DNA of 64,000 bases, from the NCBI GenBank assembly GCA_037974335.1, contig CM075760.1, positions 49,186,469 to 49,250,468 of the forward strand, written 5' to 3'. The DNA is from Prionace glauca. Lineage: Eukaryota; Chordata; Chondrichthyes; Carcharhiniformes; Carcharhinidae. Shown here piece after piece: positions 22,294 to 34,414 of this stretch; within the stretch, counting starts at the first letter, position 1, and every line of letters begins with the position of its first letter. Under the pieces are notes generated by a model, which was not told where the DNA came from, did no database searches, and saw only the letters and a list, made by a program, of their open reading frames with translations. Both the position numbers and the translations under genes were made by a program.

Positions 22294-25200
22294 GTAAGAA
22301 CCATCCACTTATTGAGTAACTGGTTTACATGTGTCTTTGTTTTATATTTTTATCTGTACGAATAATCCATGTGGTAACATCAATGTGAGTTTGGTGGATT
22401 CTCGGTTGAGAATTGTTACAATGTTTCCTGTGATTCTGCTGCAAAGGGGTTTTAGAATTCCGCTCTTTCTGGACAATAGTTGCTGCTGAGGGTTTCAATC
22501 CCAAATTGTCGGGATTTTGCGTTTATCTGTTGAGGTTATTGTGTGGTTGGGTTACTTTAAAATCCGAATGTCTGTTTTACAATTCAGCGTTTCTGCAGCG
22601 TTTAATCTCGATGACATCTATTGGCTGCGGTTTGTACCATCTACTGCACAAGTGTTTGAAATTTGGACCAAAAATTTAAAACAATCTAAAATTTCTATAT
22701 TTATCCAGTGAAAATGTTCCACTCACTCACAATGCTGGTGCTGCTGTGCAATAATTTCTGCTTATTCTAAACATGAATTAGTTTGGTGATGGGCGAATTG
22801 GCTGGAATTTATATTAAACATTTCTGTAAATGTTATATTTGATTCTGTTGAGAGTGTTTGTAGAATTGAGCTGCTTCCGCATGAAGCGGGGTTCAGTCTC
22901 TCAGTGATGCGTGTTTTTTCCTCTGATGAGGAGATTATGAATCTGGATGACTCTAAATACGTAAAATTTGTGAATTAATTTGGTGTTTCTGCATTTTTTG
23001 AACTCAGTGACACCGAGCTGTTACACGTTTTGTGATTGAATATGAACATTCTGCGGGTCGCAACTGCTTGATGCATGACTGCAGGGAGAAATAAAGCAGG
23101 CTTTATTGTATTTGTATGTTTAAAATCTTTAGTGATATCGGCTTACTCCACTCATTTAGAACATAGTTTGTCACTGCATTCAGATTTTGGGGTATCTGCA
23201 ATGTTTAATCTCGGTGGCATTTGATGGCTGGAACTTTTACCATCCAAATGTTTAAATATGTTTGAAATATGACCCAATGTGAATAAGATGTGATAAAGTT
23301 TCAATGCTAATTTGTTGGACAAATTCCACCTCCTCGCAATGCTATTGCTATTATTCTAGATTTATGTTTAGTTTAATAATTGGTTAAGAGCTAGTTTGCT
23401 AGATTCGATATTGAGGTTTTTTTTGCAATGTTATATTTGATTCTGTTGAATGGATAATTAATCTGTTTTTCTGTGAAACGGATTCATTCCCTCATTGATG
23501 TGTTTTGTTGTGTTTCTGCTGAGGAGATTCTATGGTGCAGTCACTGTGAATGTTTAAAATTTGTGCTATAGTTTGGCTTTGTGGCATTATTTCTGTATTG
23601 TTTAAATAGTGTATAACGGTGCCGTTGAGAGTTTAGATGTTTTCTGGTTGAACAGAAACAATCTTTGAGTTTGAAAATCCTTGTAGGGAGAAAACAAGCA
23701 GGTTGGGGGGAAAGAACACCTAAAAGATATCGCAGCATTTTTATAAATTTTAAATAACGCTTACAAATTCAAGTGAGTCATGACTTACAACGCTCATTCG
23801 GACACTTAGTCTTTGCTGCAATCACAAACTTCTCATTTACAAGGTTAATAGTAAAATTAATATAAATCAAAGAATTATTATTCGGTAATTTAACTCCATA
23901 TTCACCACAGAGTATTTTATATTAATAATTTAGCAATAATCCCCTTTAATAGTTCTGTTGTGTATTTCACACAATTAACATGACCAGAACATTTTCCAGA
24001 CTGGAAATATTTTGTGACAATTCCAGAAGCTATTTCAATGATAACCTGCTGTTTTCACAGCCGTGCTCAGTTGAACAAGATACTTTGCATTAATCGGTAT
24101 ATCCCAGATTAAGTTCGCATTTACTGGAATACGAGTTTTGCAGAATAATTTCCTTTTTGGAAATTTTTGTATCCGATTATTAATTTTTTTTCTATGCAAT
24201 TGAAACCAGATTATCCGTTCTAAGTATTTTTTTTAAATTAGATACCGAGATAATTAATTAGTTTTCGCATCTCAAAATTTGTGAAATTGTTTAGTGTTCC
24301 TCAATTGTTTTTACATTGTTTACGCTCAGTGAAACTGAGCAGTTCTGGCTAAATGAAAATAAAATTGCCTTTGAATATTCTTGTAGGGATAAAGCAGAAA
24401 AGTTTCGGAAAATAAAATAAATATATTAGGGCATTTTATTCATGTTAACAAATGGTTACATATTAAAATAAAACATGAATTACAATTCACTGTACCTCTG
24501 TTAGGGACATTACACTGCCCTGAATCTGTTATATTCGAAGTCCTCATTTTCAGAAAAATAATTGCCCAGTTTTTGTGATTTGAGACAGTCAGGGAGAAAT
24601 AGTTAAAAGGCAAAGGGAGTTTTAAAATGAACATCAGGTTAATTTAAAATGTTTGTTGATTTTTTCACTGTTGTAATTTGACCTTTGATCAATTAGAATC
24701 AAACAGTTTATAAAAATTTGACAGACTGAACACAGTTTTCTGACAGATGAAATTCGCTGACACTCAAGTAAAATTGTTCAAATGATTGTGTTTGAATTGT
24801 AGTAAAGTGTTAACAGAAACTGGCTACCGACTGACAATTAAATGCTTGAAATTCAAAAAGATTACTTTATAGAAAAATAATATGATATTATAAATACTAT
24901 AAAAATAATATTAGCTCAGCACTTAATAACATCATGTCTCCCATTAATGTTAAACACAGAATAAATGACAGAATGGAAGAATTCATACTAACTGAAGCTT
25001 ATGTTTAATTCTTATTCAATATTATAATGAAGAAAAGGTTGAGACTTATATTCTGCATCGTGTTTTTAGCGTTACAGAGCATTTGAATCAATTATCGTCT
25101 TTATGTTTGCACTGTTTAATTCAGATCTTCTTTAATTAAACAATGTGTTCACTAATGAAGTTGTTATATGGGTGGCCTAAATTATTAAATCTAGGAAGCA

Positions 25201-26560
25201 GTATTATTGATTTCAAACGGCCAGGCCGTTACAGTCTGGACAAACTCAGAAATCTGCATTTTTAACTCGTTTGTTCGTTGTAATAAGATATTTGTAGTAA
25301 AAGTGAAAAAGTAAAATATTACAATGTGATTAGATTTAAGTAAATGAATGACAGATGTTTGAATGTTTCCATTCAGTAATTTGAAATTATAGTTTAACAT
25401 TGAGATTTAATTGTAACCTAATTATTTAACAATGTTGGGGACAGAAGCACGTTTTGAATGATTGAAAACTCATTTTATTACAGAGAACATATCAGCTGAC
25501 AGGAGAACTAACTGACAATTAACAATAACTTAAAATGTAATATTAACGCTGATTAATTTAAAACAAAAGACCTTGAATATTGCACTAGCGTGCAAAATAT
25601 CATCAGTCTTAGAGAATATTTAATTGTATCAAAATGAATTCAAAAACAAAACATTTCTTTACTCAGCTGTGCTCGGCTCGATAAATTGTATTGCCTTGAT
25701 AATTTTGTTGATTACATTTAATTAAGAAATTAGATCCAATCAGGTAACGATTTTCAATGTAAATATTTCCCGGTTTGTTTAATTCTTAGTGTGTCACTGT
25801 ATCTCTGTTAGGGACATTGAACTATTACTGTGTCACTGTATCTCTGATAGGGACATTGAACTGTCCTGAATCTGTTATTTTTGCTCATTTTCAGCGAAAT
25901 TACATTTTTACACAATTTTCGCGAAGTGATGCAGGCAGAGAGAAATAATTAAAAGTCGAGAGGAGTTCTGAAATGAATACCCGCTTAATTTAAAATAGGT
26001 TATTGATTTTCTGTTGTAACTTAACTATTGATCAATGAGAATCCAACAGTTTGAAATTGACAGATTGAACAGATCTTTCTGCTGGGAACTCGACTGTTGA
26101 ACTGTTTGTGTCTGTTCTCTTTCTGGGCGTGTGGTCACTGTGTTGCGACCAGGAATCTCCCTGACTGGTTATAAATCTTTTGATTCCTTCTTCTGTACAG
26201 CAGGAAGTGAAATTTGATTTATTTCTTCAATGCACTTGTATCTGTGGGAAATGTGACTGTTTGACTCGGTGTCTCAGAAATTAAGTCCCTGAAGCATATT
26301 GTGTCTATCAGAGAAGCAGAAACATCGGACTTTAGAGGGAGAATTGGGTGATTTTTAAGCAGTGATGTACCGGCCTTGGGAATGTTCGATGAACAAATAC
26401 AAAGTGAGATTTACTATATTGTGCTCCGTACTACAGCAGCCCCTGAACTGTTTAGTTTGACAGTTGAAGGGTCAAATTCACTTGCATATTATTTTTAATC
26501 TTCTAAAGGCATTTTAGAGACATTTGCGCGGCCAGAATTTTTAATCTAATTGTTCCTTCA
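22294..26560 (+). other. J-C intron, proximal part with internal duplications
   Basis: This is AT-rich intron sequence. Two regions repeat internally. 22860-23110 resembles 23455-23710, with a further weaker match at 24290-24420; shared features are a 'gatgaggagatt'-like block, a 'gtgtttctgcat' block and 'gggagaaataaagcagg'. 24490-24740 resembles 25800-26070 (tctctgttagggacattaca; the gggagaaatagttaaaaggc block). A heavy-chain enhancer would be expected somewhere in this intron, but I cannot point to it. Confidence 0.6.
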
Positions 26561-26960
26561 TAAAGTGTTGATATGAAGCATCCTTGAACACCTGCAGTCC
26601 ATATGCTGCAGGCATCCGCCCTGCTGTTAGGCAGGAAGTTCCAGGATTTTGACCCAGCGATTATGAATGAATTGAGATATTGTTTCAGGTCAGGATGGTG
26701 TGTGTTTTGGAGGGAAGCTTACAGGTTATAGTGTTTCAGATGTGGCTGCTGCCCTTGTCCTGTTAGGATGTAAAGGCAGCGGGTTTGGACAGTGTATTCT
26801 ATGGAGCCTTGGTGAGTTGCTGCAGTGCATGTTGTATATAATACACACAGTGCTGACACTGCCTGTTAGTGATGGAGAGAGTGAATAGGGTGAATGAGGG
26901 GCCGGGTAATCTTGTGGGTGGCTTTGCCCTGGATTGTGTCAGATTGCGTGAGGTTTTACA
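26560..26960 (+). repeat. interspersed repeat, family R1
   Basis: The most complete R1 copy here: 'gttccaggattttgacccag', 'gtcaggatggtgtgtgtttt', 'ctgctgcccttgtcctgtta', 'gagccttggtgagttgctgc', then a 'gtgctgacactgcctgtta' block. Confidence 0.7.
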
Positions 26961-27129
26961 AGTTTCTCTCATTGAGGAAAGAGGAAATTATTTAATTGAG
27001 ACTGACTTGTGAAAGATTTAAATGTTTTTCCAACACTTGCCCCACAGTCCGTGTTGTGCTCGCTTGTCACTCCCACTTACTGTGTGAGTGGGTGAGTATG
27101 TGTGGAGTGAGGGTGCTTTTCCAGACTGA

Positions 27130-27530
27130 ATCAGCCAGATAGAGACTTACACACATCACACACTCTCACACACATAAATACACACAGAGAGACGCTCATA
27201 TTCTCTCACACATACACACGCACACTTACTTTCTCTCTCATACGATATCTCACACACATTCTCTTTCTCTCACGGTCTACATACTCTGTCTCAAATACAA
27301 ATCCAGACATACTCTCACTCTCTCAATCAGTCTCTCACATCTCATACACAAAAACACTCACACGCACACATCTCCACAAACATTCTCTCTTACACGCAGA
27401 CACACACACACACATAAGCATAGTCTCATGCTCTCACACACGCAATCTCTCTCCCACACTCTGTCACACACGCTCAAGTTGTCTCTCATTTATTCACACA
27501 TACTTTCTCACAATTCCTCTTGCACTTGCA

Positions 27531-27564
<34 letters not shown>

Positions 27565-28020
27565 ATTTCTATCTCTGTTGCACAGATTATCTCACACTTG
27601 TACATTCTTGCTCTCTCTCACACTAGCTCGCTCACACTCTCTCACAAACATAGACCTATGCACACACTCCAACTTACACACAGACACAGTCTCTCCCACA
27701 AGCACAGTGTCACGCAAACGTTCTCTGTCACACACACACACACACACACTTTGTCTCTATCACCCATGTACATTGCACACATTTTTCTCACTCACACACA
27801 ATCCCATGCACACTTCCACACACTCATGAACAGTATATTTGCTTTCTAGTAGGCACACTGCCCCCTCTTGCAAACGCAGCCCACTGTCTCACACATGTGC
27901 AAACACAGTCTGTCACACACAGGCACCTTCTCACACACAGTCACTCTCTCTCTATCAAACACACACCCAAACACACCTCACACACTTTCCACCTCACATA
28001 CGTCAGAGAGACTGTCATTT
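27130..28020. repeat. CA/CT-rich simple repeat in the J-C intron
   Basis: About 900 bases of mixed (CA)n, (TCTCACACA)n and related units. Open frames across it (for example 27428-27829, rich in Ser, His, Thr and Leu) are repeat translations, not genes. Confidence 0.9.
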
Positions 28021-28024
28021 ACAT

Positions 28025-28345
28025 CATAGAATAGAATCACGAGATCCTACAGTACAGAAGGAGGCCATTCAGCCCATCGAGTCTGCATCAACAGGAATTC
28101 CACCAAAGCCCTATCCCCATAACCACATGTGTTTACTCTAACTAGACCTCCTGAACCTATTCGCACGGCCAGTCCCCTGAACCCAAACGTCTTTGGACTG
28201 TGGGAGGAAACAGGAGCATCCGAAGGAAACCCAAGCAGACACGGGGTGAATTTACTAACTCCATACACAATGACTCATATCGGGAATTGAACTGTGAGGC
28301 AGCAGCGTTAATCGCTGTGCCGCCTCGGCCACCCCCTCCCCCTCC
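28025..28345 (-). repeat. tRNA-derived SINE, reverse orientation
   Basis: Starting from 'atcatagaatagaatcacga' (reverse of the 3' end), it runs through 'ggaggccattcagcccatcg', a 'gactgtgggaggaaacagga' block and the tRNA-like head in reverse ('cgggaattgaactgtgaggc', 'agcgttaatcgctgtgccgc'). It is fairly complete. Confidence 0.8.
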
Positions 28346-28449
28346 CCCGGTAACATTTGAATGAGGGTGGGATCGGGAAGCCCGAGTAAAACTCATGTGA
28401 ATAAGTTTCAGCGGGAAATTCTTCTCTGTTTGGAATCATATTTAGCACA

Positions 28450-28645
28450 AAGCAAGATGGTGATGGTTGTTGGAGGTCAAACATCTAAGCTGAGAAATCA
28501 CTGCAGGAGTTCGGCAGGGGGCTGTTCTGGGACCAACAATCTTCTATTGCTTCATCAATGACACATTCCATCCAACATGAGGTCAGAAGTAGGGATTTCC
28601 ATGTGTTACACCGGACACAAAGACACAATCAATAAGAAGGGATCT
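28450..28645 (+). mobile_element. short remnant of a second LINE-type RT
   Basis: The text 'aggagttcggcagggggctg' and 'ttctgggaccaacaatcttc' followed by 'tattgcttcatcaatgacac' reads like a decayed G(V)PQG(S)VLGPTIFYCFIND reverse-transcriptase motif of a non-CR1 LINE. It is short and broken, so the assignment is tentative. Confidence 0.45.
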
Positions 28646-28919
28646 GGCTGAGACTAAGTCCGCCTGCCTCCCCAATACTGGTGTAAACTTGGTGTTTGAT
28701 TCCTGTGTGATCCTAGTTTTGCTGGAAGCTTCCCTTCCGGCTCCCTCAGTCTGTCTATTTGTTCACTGATCCGTGTTTCTGAAAGAAAGGCCCCGACATT
28801 AAAGCAGCTGCCCGGTGATCTACACTGATTCCTGACTTTACACAGCCCTGTTACTGAAAGCTGATCAATGGAGAGAATCGGGAAAAGATCGATGGAGAGG
28901 GAGAGGAGGAGGTGGCTCA

Positions 28920-30290
28920 CTGACTCTCTCACCCTCACCCACACTCACTCACTCACCCTCAATCTCTCATCCTCACTCAAAGAACTTCACTCACTCACCC
29001 TCAATCTCTCATCCTCACTCAAAGAACTTCACTCACTCACCTTATCTTACCTACCTTCCCTTGCAGACACACTTTCTCTCTCACTCTCCCTCATTCACTC
29101 ACTTTCACTCACTCAACCACAGTCACCCTCACTCACTCATTCTCATTCACGCCTATTCTCTCACACTCACTCACTCAACCTTGCTCACTCATCCACCCTC
29201 ACGCACTCGCCCTCACGCACTCGCCCTCACGCACTCGCCCTCACGCACTCGCCCTCACGCACTCAACCGCACGCACTCAACCGCACGCACTCACTGATCC
29301 TGATTCACCCTGCGTCACTCACCCTCACACACTCACTCACTCATTCGCTCACTCACTCTCACCCATTCTCACTCACTCACCTACAACCTCTCACACACCC
29401 TCATTCAACCTCACTCGTTCACTCAAACACACGCCCTGACTCACTCATCCTCATACACTCACTCACTCACAATCACGCACTCATACTCGCTCACTCACTC
29501 TCACACATCCTCACACTCATCCACAAGCTCTCACACACCCTCATTCAACCTCACTCATTCACTCAAACACGCCCTGACTCACGTATCCTCACACCCTCAC
29601 TGACTCAGTCACATTCGCTCACTCGCCTCCATTCACTCACTCTCACACCCTTAGTCATGCACCCACATTCACTCACCCTCACGCACTCTCAATCACGCCT
29701 TCATTAAATCACTGTCACTGAGCCACCCATACTCATACATCATCACTCACTCAACCTCACTCACTAAACCTCACTCACTGACTTAGACCCTCAATCAGTC
29801 ACCAACATTCATACTCACCTTCATTCACTCATCCCAAAAATCCACCCTCACTAACCCAGTCTTACTCAGTCTCACTCACCCTCAATAACACAGCCTGACT
29901 CACTCACATTCACCCCTCACTTACTCAGTTACATTCACTCCCTCACCCTCACTCATTCAATCTCACTCACTTTCACTCACCCACTTCCACTAACCTTCAC
30001 ACATTCTCACTCACTCTCCCTCATTCTTTCAATCTTGCTTACCTACACTCATCCAGCCACCTTCACTCATATTCAGCCTCCTTCAGTCCTACCCTCTCTC
30101 ACACAGTCACTTACTCACGCTCTCTTACCCTCACCCACACTTGCTCACCCTCAATCACTCATCGTCACTCAAAGGACATCGCTCACTTACACTCACTTAC
30201 CCACCTTCCGTCACACATACACCATTACTCACCCACTCTCACTCATTTACTCACCGTCACACACTCACATTCTCTCACTCACACTCACTA
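28920..30290. repeat. (TCACTCACCC)n-type simple repeat in the J-C intron
   Basis: About 1.37 kb built from CACTCA, CCTCA and related units, including near-exact local repeats at 28955-29035 and a (CCTCACGCACTCG)n run at 29200-29270. The + strand is C-rich and almost free of G. The long open frame at 28868-29707 is a repeat translation. Confidence 0.92.
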
Positions 30291-30419
30291 AATCTGTGTG
30301 GCGAAGGTCTGCAACGAGAGAGAAGAAAGATCTCAAGCAGCAGTTTGGTGTTTAAATGTGGGAGCTGCACTGGGAATGCAGAGAACTGAAGGGAATCGCT
30401 GGGGGCTCGGGGTCAGACA

Positions 30420-31375
30420 ATGACAAAGAGTCAGGTGAGAATAGGAGGCGAGGGAAAGGGCAGAGAGCCGGGGTGGGGGTGGGCTGAGAGCCAGGGGAAA
30501 CAGCAGAGAGCTGGGGAAAGGGCAGAGAGCCGGGGTGGGGGTGGGCTGAGAGCCAGGGTAAACAGCAGAGAGCTGGGGAAAGGGCAGAGAGCCGGGGTGG
30601 GGGTGGGCTGAGAGCCAGGGGAAACAGCAGAGAGCTGGGGAAAGGGCAGAGAGCCGGGGTGGGGGTGGGCTGAGAGCCAGGGGAAACAGCAGAGAGCTGG
30701 GGAAAGGGCAGAGAGGCGGGGTGGGGGTGGGCTGAGAGCCAGGGGAAACAGCAGAGAGCTGGGGAAAGGGCAGAGAGCCGGGCTGGGGGTGGGCTGAGAG
30801 CCAGGGGAAACAGCAGAGAGCTGGGGAAAGGGCAGAGAGGCGGGGGAAAGTGCACGCAGCCGGGGAACAGGGCGGAAAGCAAGGGGAAAGGGCAGAGAGA
30901 GTGGAGAAAGGACAGGGAGCAGGGGGAAAGGGCAGAGAGATCAGTGAAAGGGGGGAGAGCCGAAAGAAAGGGCAGAGAGATGGGGGAAAGGGCAGAAAGA
31001 CCAGGGAAAGGAGCGAGAACCAGGAGAAAGGCAGGAAGGCACGAACAATGGCAGGGAGGCAGGAGAAAGGCCAGAGAGCCGAGGAAAAGGGCAGAAAGAG
31101 CAGGGGAAAGGGCAGGAGAGTCAGGGGGAAAGGTCAGAGAGCTGGGGGAAAGAAGAAAGAGGGTAGGGACCAGGGACAGAGGGCAGAGAGCTGATGGAAC
31201 GTGTAAGGGGCTGAGGGAAAGAGCAGAGAGCTGGGGGAGAGGGCACAGAGCTGGAGGGAAGTGTAGAGAGCCAGGTGGAAATACAGAGAGCCGGATAAAA
31301 GGGGAAAAGAGCCACCGCGAAAGGCAGAGAGCCACGGGAAAGGGCAAAGAGCTGGGGAAATGAGCAGAGAGTGGG
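30420..31375 (+). repeat. G-rich tandem repeat with AGCT, switch-region-like
   Basis: Six copies of a 62-base unit run from about 30461 to 30832, followed by shorter related units (ggggaaagggcagagag) to about 31375. Each 62-base unit has the G-tract block 'ccggggtgggggtgggctga' and the element 'gagagctgggg'. AGCT occurs at 30509, 30571, 30633, 30695, 30757 and 30819, then at 31140, 31189, 31229, 31249 and 31350. The + strand (non-template for IgH) is G-rich and the array lies between JH and CH1, 1 kb before CH1. This is the position, strand skew and motif type of mammalian switch regions. Function is inferred only. The long open frame on the opposite strand (30352-31347) is a repeat translation. 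Confidence 0.9.
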
Positions 31376-31693
31376 TGATGGATGGGCGGAGTGAGGAGGT
31401 TCAGAATAGAGCTAGCACCACAATCAGCTCATCTGTAATCTCAGTGAATGATAGAGGAAACTTCAAGTCCCGAATGGCCAAATCTTACTATTAATGTATG
31501 ATCCTTCAATTAGTCAATGTTGCTTTTATTTGAATTTATAATCACATTTAGAGTTTCCTGATCCTTCAGTACGTATTCATTCCGGAGGTAGTTTTGAATC
31601 AAAGTCACAATCTCCGTTTTGTGGATTGAGAGGCAGTAAGTTGGAGAGAGGAAGGGGCTTCAATCAGTTTGAACCCAGGCAATTTCTAAAACT

Positions 31694-31815
31694 AGTGTGG
31701 AGATGCCGGAGTGAGGTTGTTGTGGGCACAGTAAGGATCTCACTGCACCAGGTTAAAGTCCAACAGGTGTATTTGGAATGACAAACCGTTGGAGCTCCCT
31801 CATCAGGTGAGAGGA
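31694..31815 (+). repeat. interspersed repeat, family R4
   Basis: 'gtgtggagatgccggagtga', 'accaggttaaagtccaacag' and 'gtgtatttggaatgac' form a repeat text I know as common in shark and other fish genomes. The class is uncertain. Confidence 0.6.
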
Positions 31816-32103
31816 TGATATGAACGAAGAGACAACTTCTTCATCACAAAGTGTTGCTGTTTGAGAAATAAATGGTTACCGCAATAATGGAGACAATCTT
31901 TGCTCTTCTCTGTTAATCTCATGAATGACATGTCATTTTGAGACTAACAGAATGTGTTCTTTTTCCTTGCTAATTTGATAGAAGTGGAGAAAGGGATATG
32001 AGTTTCTGCAGAGATGACAATTCCCAAATGATAGAAGTAACATAATCTCAAAGGTGGATGTATGTTTTAATCAGGAAGTGTTAGGAAAGTACATAATTTT
32101 AAT

Positions 32104-32240
32104 CAATGTTTGAGATAGAAACATAGAAAATAGAAGCCGGAGTAGACCATTCGGCCCATTGAGCCGACTCCGCCATTCACTTTGGTCAGAGCTCATCAAT
32201 ATCCTGATCATATCTACTACCCATATCCCTTCATCCCTTC
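32104..32240 (-). mobile_element. CR1-type 3' tail fragment
   Basis: 'aaacatagaaaatagaagcc', 'ggagtagaccattcggccca' and a 'gccgactccgccattca' block match, in reverse, the 3' ends of LINEs and SINEs here. It ends about 110 bases before the CH1 exon. Confidence 0.65.
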
Positions 32241-32348
32241 AACGCCAAAAGCTATATCTAATACAGAAACATATTTGTAACAATATGTTTGATGACTTAA
32301 TAAACGCAAATAAGAGTCTAACTTGTTCAATTGGCTATTCTTTCCCAG

Positions 32349-32648
32349 CGACACCGTCTCCGCCCACTCTCTACGGCCTGGTCTCTTCCTGTCAGCAGCA
32401 GAACTCCGGCGGCTCCATCACTTACGGCTGTTTGGCGATGGATTACCTTCCAGATGTCTCCAAAGTGACATGGAAGAAAAATGGGCAGCCGTTCACCACT
32501 GGGTTTAAGACTTACCCGTCAGTGCGAAACACGAAGGGAACCTACACCCTGAGCAGCCAGTTAACCATCAGCGACTCAGCGGGAGAATGTCCCAGAATTG
32601 ACTGTGAGGTTCAACACAGCAGCTCAGTCAAGAGCGTTGAAATACCAT
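32349..32648 (+). CDS. IgM heavy-chain constant exon CH1
   Basis: This is the first mu-type constant domain. After the split alanine codon it reads [13 protein letters not shown]. The Ig-fold landmarks are the first cysteine in YGCLAMDY, tryptophan in KVTWKKNG, and the second cysteine in IDCEVQH. An additional cysteine near the start (SSCQQQN) is a candidate for the light-chain disulfide. The acceptor is ttcccag (32342-32348) and the donor gtaagt at 32649, phase 1 on both sides like the other exons. There are no stops. The sequence style matches shark IgM CH1 rather than IgW or IgNAR, judged by memory of the family. Confidence 0.93.
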
Positions 32649-32857
32649 GTAAGTGTTATGGAGCTTGTGTGAAACAGAAACACTGTGGTTAGCATGTAGG
32701 GCCTTGGTTATTACTCAGTTAAATAGATGTGCATAATCCAGACCCCTGGATTGTTCCGGCTAGTGTCTATAGACTGCAAATGAGTTGCTAATGTCAACAA
32801 AAGTTTAATTGATCCACATCTTCTGCAGGAAATGACAAATATGCTTTTTTTCTGAAG

Positions 32858-33169
32858 GTCCTCCAGTTTTCCATCCAACCGTTATCCTCACCGTGAGTTC
32901 GAGTGAAGAAATCTCAAGCAGCAAATTTGCAACCATCGTCTGTTCAATCATCGATTTCCAGCCAGGGTCAATGGATGTGAGTTGGCTGAAGAATGGGGAA
33001 CCCACGCATTCAGGAATTGTCACCTCTCCCCCCTGTCGATTGAACGGGAACTTCTCGGCCAGCAGTCGGCTGACAGTCTCCGCTGGGGAATGGTTCAGCA
33101 AAGCGGTCTATACCTGTCAGGTCACTCATCAAGAATTCACTCAGAGTCAGAACATCAGCGTATCTCGGG
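32858..33169 (+). CDS. IgM heavy-chain constant exon CH2
   Basis: This is the second constant domain. Reading across the splice gives Cys then [20 protein letters not shown]. The landmarks are cysteines in [10 protein letters not shown] and VYTCQVTHQ and tryptophan in MDVSWLKNG. The stretch around [20 protein letters not shown] is, from memory, characteristic of shark IgM CH2. The acceptor is ctgaag (32857) and the donor gtaaga at 33170. The first cysteine, formed at the CH1-CH2 junction, may help link heavy chains. No defects are visible. Confidence 0.93.
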
Positions 33170-33329
33170 GTAAGAGACTCAAATCGTGCATAAAATATAC
33201 CATTCTGATGTTAATTGGAATTAGGGATCTATTAAAGTTAGTACAAAGCATCGAACAATTTCTAAGTTATTGTCATGTATTTTGCTGCATTTGGACAGCG
33301 CTACTCAGAATTTCATCACAACAGCAATT

Positions 33330-33605
33330 TTTGTTATTGCTTCCTGAGATGTGCATTTATATTCCATCCCTGACGGCACTTAAGTGTCAACCACTTTGCT
33401 GTGAATCTGGAGTCACATGCATGCCAGGCCAGATAAAGACAGCAGGTTTACTTTTCTAAAGGACATTCGTGGACCAGGTGGGCTTTTCCAACAAAGGCTT
33501 CATGGTGATCATTTGACTTTTAATCACAGATTTTTATTAAATTCCCATTTCACCATCTGCAGTGGTGAGATTCGAATCTATTTCCCCAGAGTGTCGCCCT
33601 AGGTT
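33330..33605 (+). repeat. interspersed repeat, family R2, in the CH2-CH3 intron
   Basis: The order matches 9205-9490: 'gccaggccagataaagacag', 'aaaggacattcgtggaccag', 'ttcaccatctgcagtggtga' and 'gattcgaatctatttcccca'. Confidence 0.65.
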
Positions 33606-34064
33606 ACAACTCCATCGACAACACACCATGCCACTGTCTCCTTTTCAAATAATGTTCCCTTCTGTCTTGAAGTGAGTGAGGTGGCCTTGACGTGACCTTT
33701 TTTTTTCTTGAGACAGCCGGTAAGACTTGGAGAGACAGTGGGTGTCGGAGTGTTTCACAGTTCAAGCACAGGGGTAAAATATTGCAAAATGCATCTTAAC
33801 CTTATAAACCAACGGGCAGTACTTTGTTCCTGAGTTCAGGTTGGTATCAGTTGTAATGCTGATTCATGAGAATGATACAGCAGCTACAATACTTTAATAA
33901 AGGGAATAATTTCATAGAACAAGCTGGTTTGCCATCGCCTATAGAAATTGAAAGGCGATAGTTGGAGATTGATACCTCGAAGGCAACTTGGTCTCCTTCA
34001 GGCTGAAGACTGCTGTCCTGCTTCTGAAGGGGAACTCGGGTTGATTTTCATTTTTCATTCACAG

Positions 34065-34373
34065 ACCCTCTCGAATGCCATGAATCTACAGTGAAGATAC
34101 AGCCACCACCAATAGAACAGGTCTTACTGGAGGCGACCGCGACCTTAACCTGCATCATTTCTCATGCTCCTTATGGAGTTAACGTGTCCTGGATCCGAGA
34201 CAGGAAGTATTTGAAATCAGAGATTGCCGAAAAGCCCGGAGCGGATCCTGACAGCGTGATCAGCAAATTAAACATCTCCACACAAGCCTGGCTGAGTGCG
34301 GCTGTGTTTGAGTGCGTGGTGAGCCATCAGGATCTGCCGACTCCTCTAAGAGCATCTATCCACAAGGAAACAG
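34065..34373 (+). CDS. IgM heavy-chain constant exon CH3
   Basis: This is the third constant domain, starting [20 protein letters not shown] after the split aspartate. The landmarks are LTCIISHA and [16 protein letters not shown] (domain cysteines), VNVSWIRD (tryptophan), and an early cysteine in LECHES that may bridge chains. N-glycosylation motifs NVS and NIS are visible. The acceptor is attcacag (34064) and the donor gtgagc at 34374. The text is very close to what I recall of shark mu CH3 ([21 protein letters not shown]-like). Confidence 0.94.
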
Positions 34374-34414
34374 GTGAGCTGAGAGATTGAAGCAATAAAT
34401 GTGATGTCAAAATG

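Noticed and set aside
27428-27849. Overlapping open frames of 133 and 109 codons
   Set aside because: Both translate a CA/CT-rich simple repeat.
28868-29707. 279-codon open frame rich in Ser, His, Thr and Leu
   Set aside because: It translates the (TCACTCACCC)n simple repeat. It has no coding signature.
30352-31347. 331-codon open frame on the - strand, rich in Pro, Leu, Ser and Phe
   Set aside because: It is the translation of the purine-rich tandem repeat read backwards. It has no domain, and the repeat periodicity explains its length.
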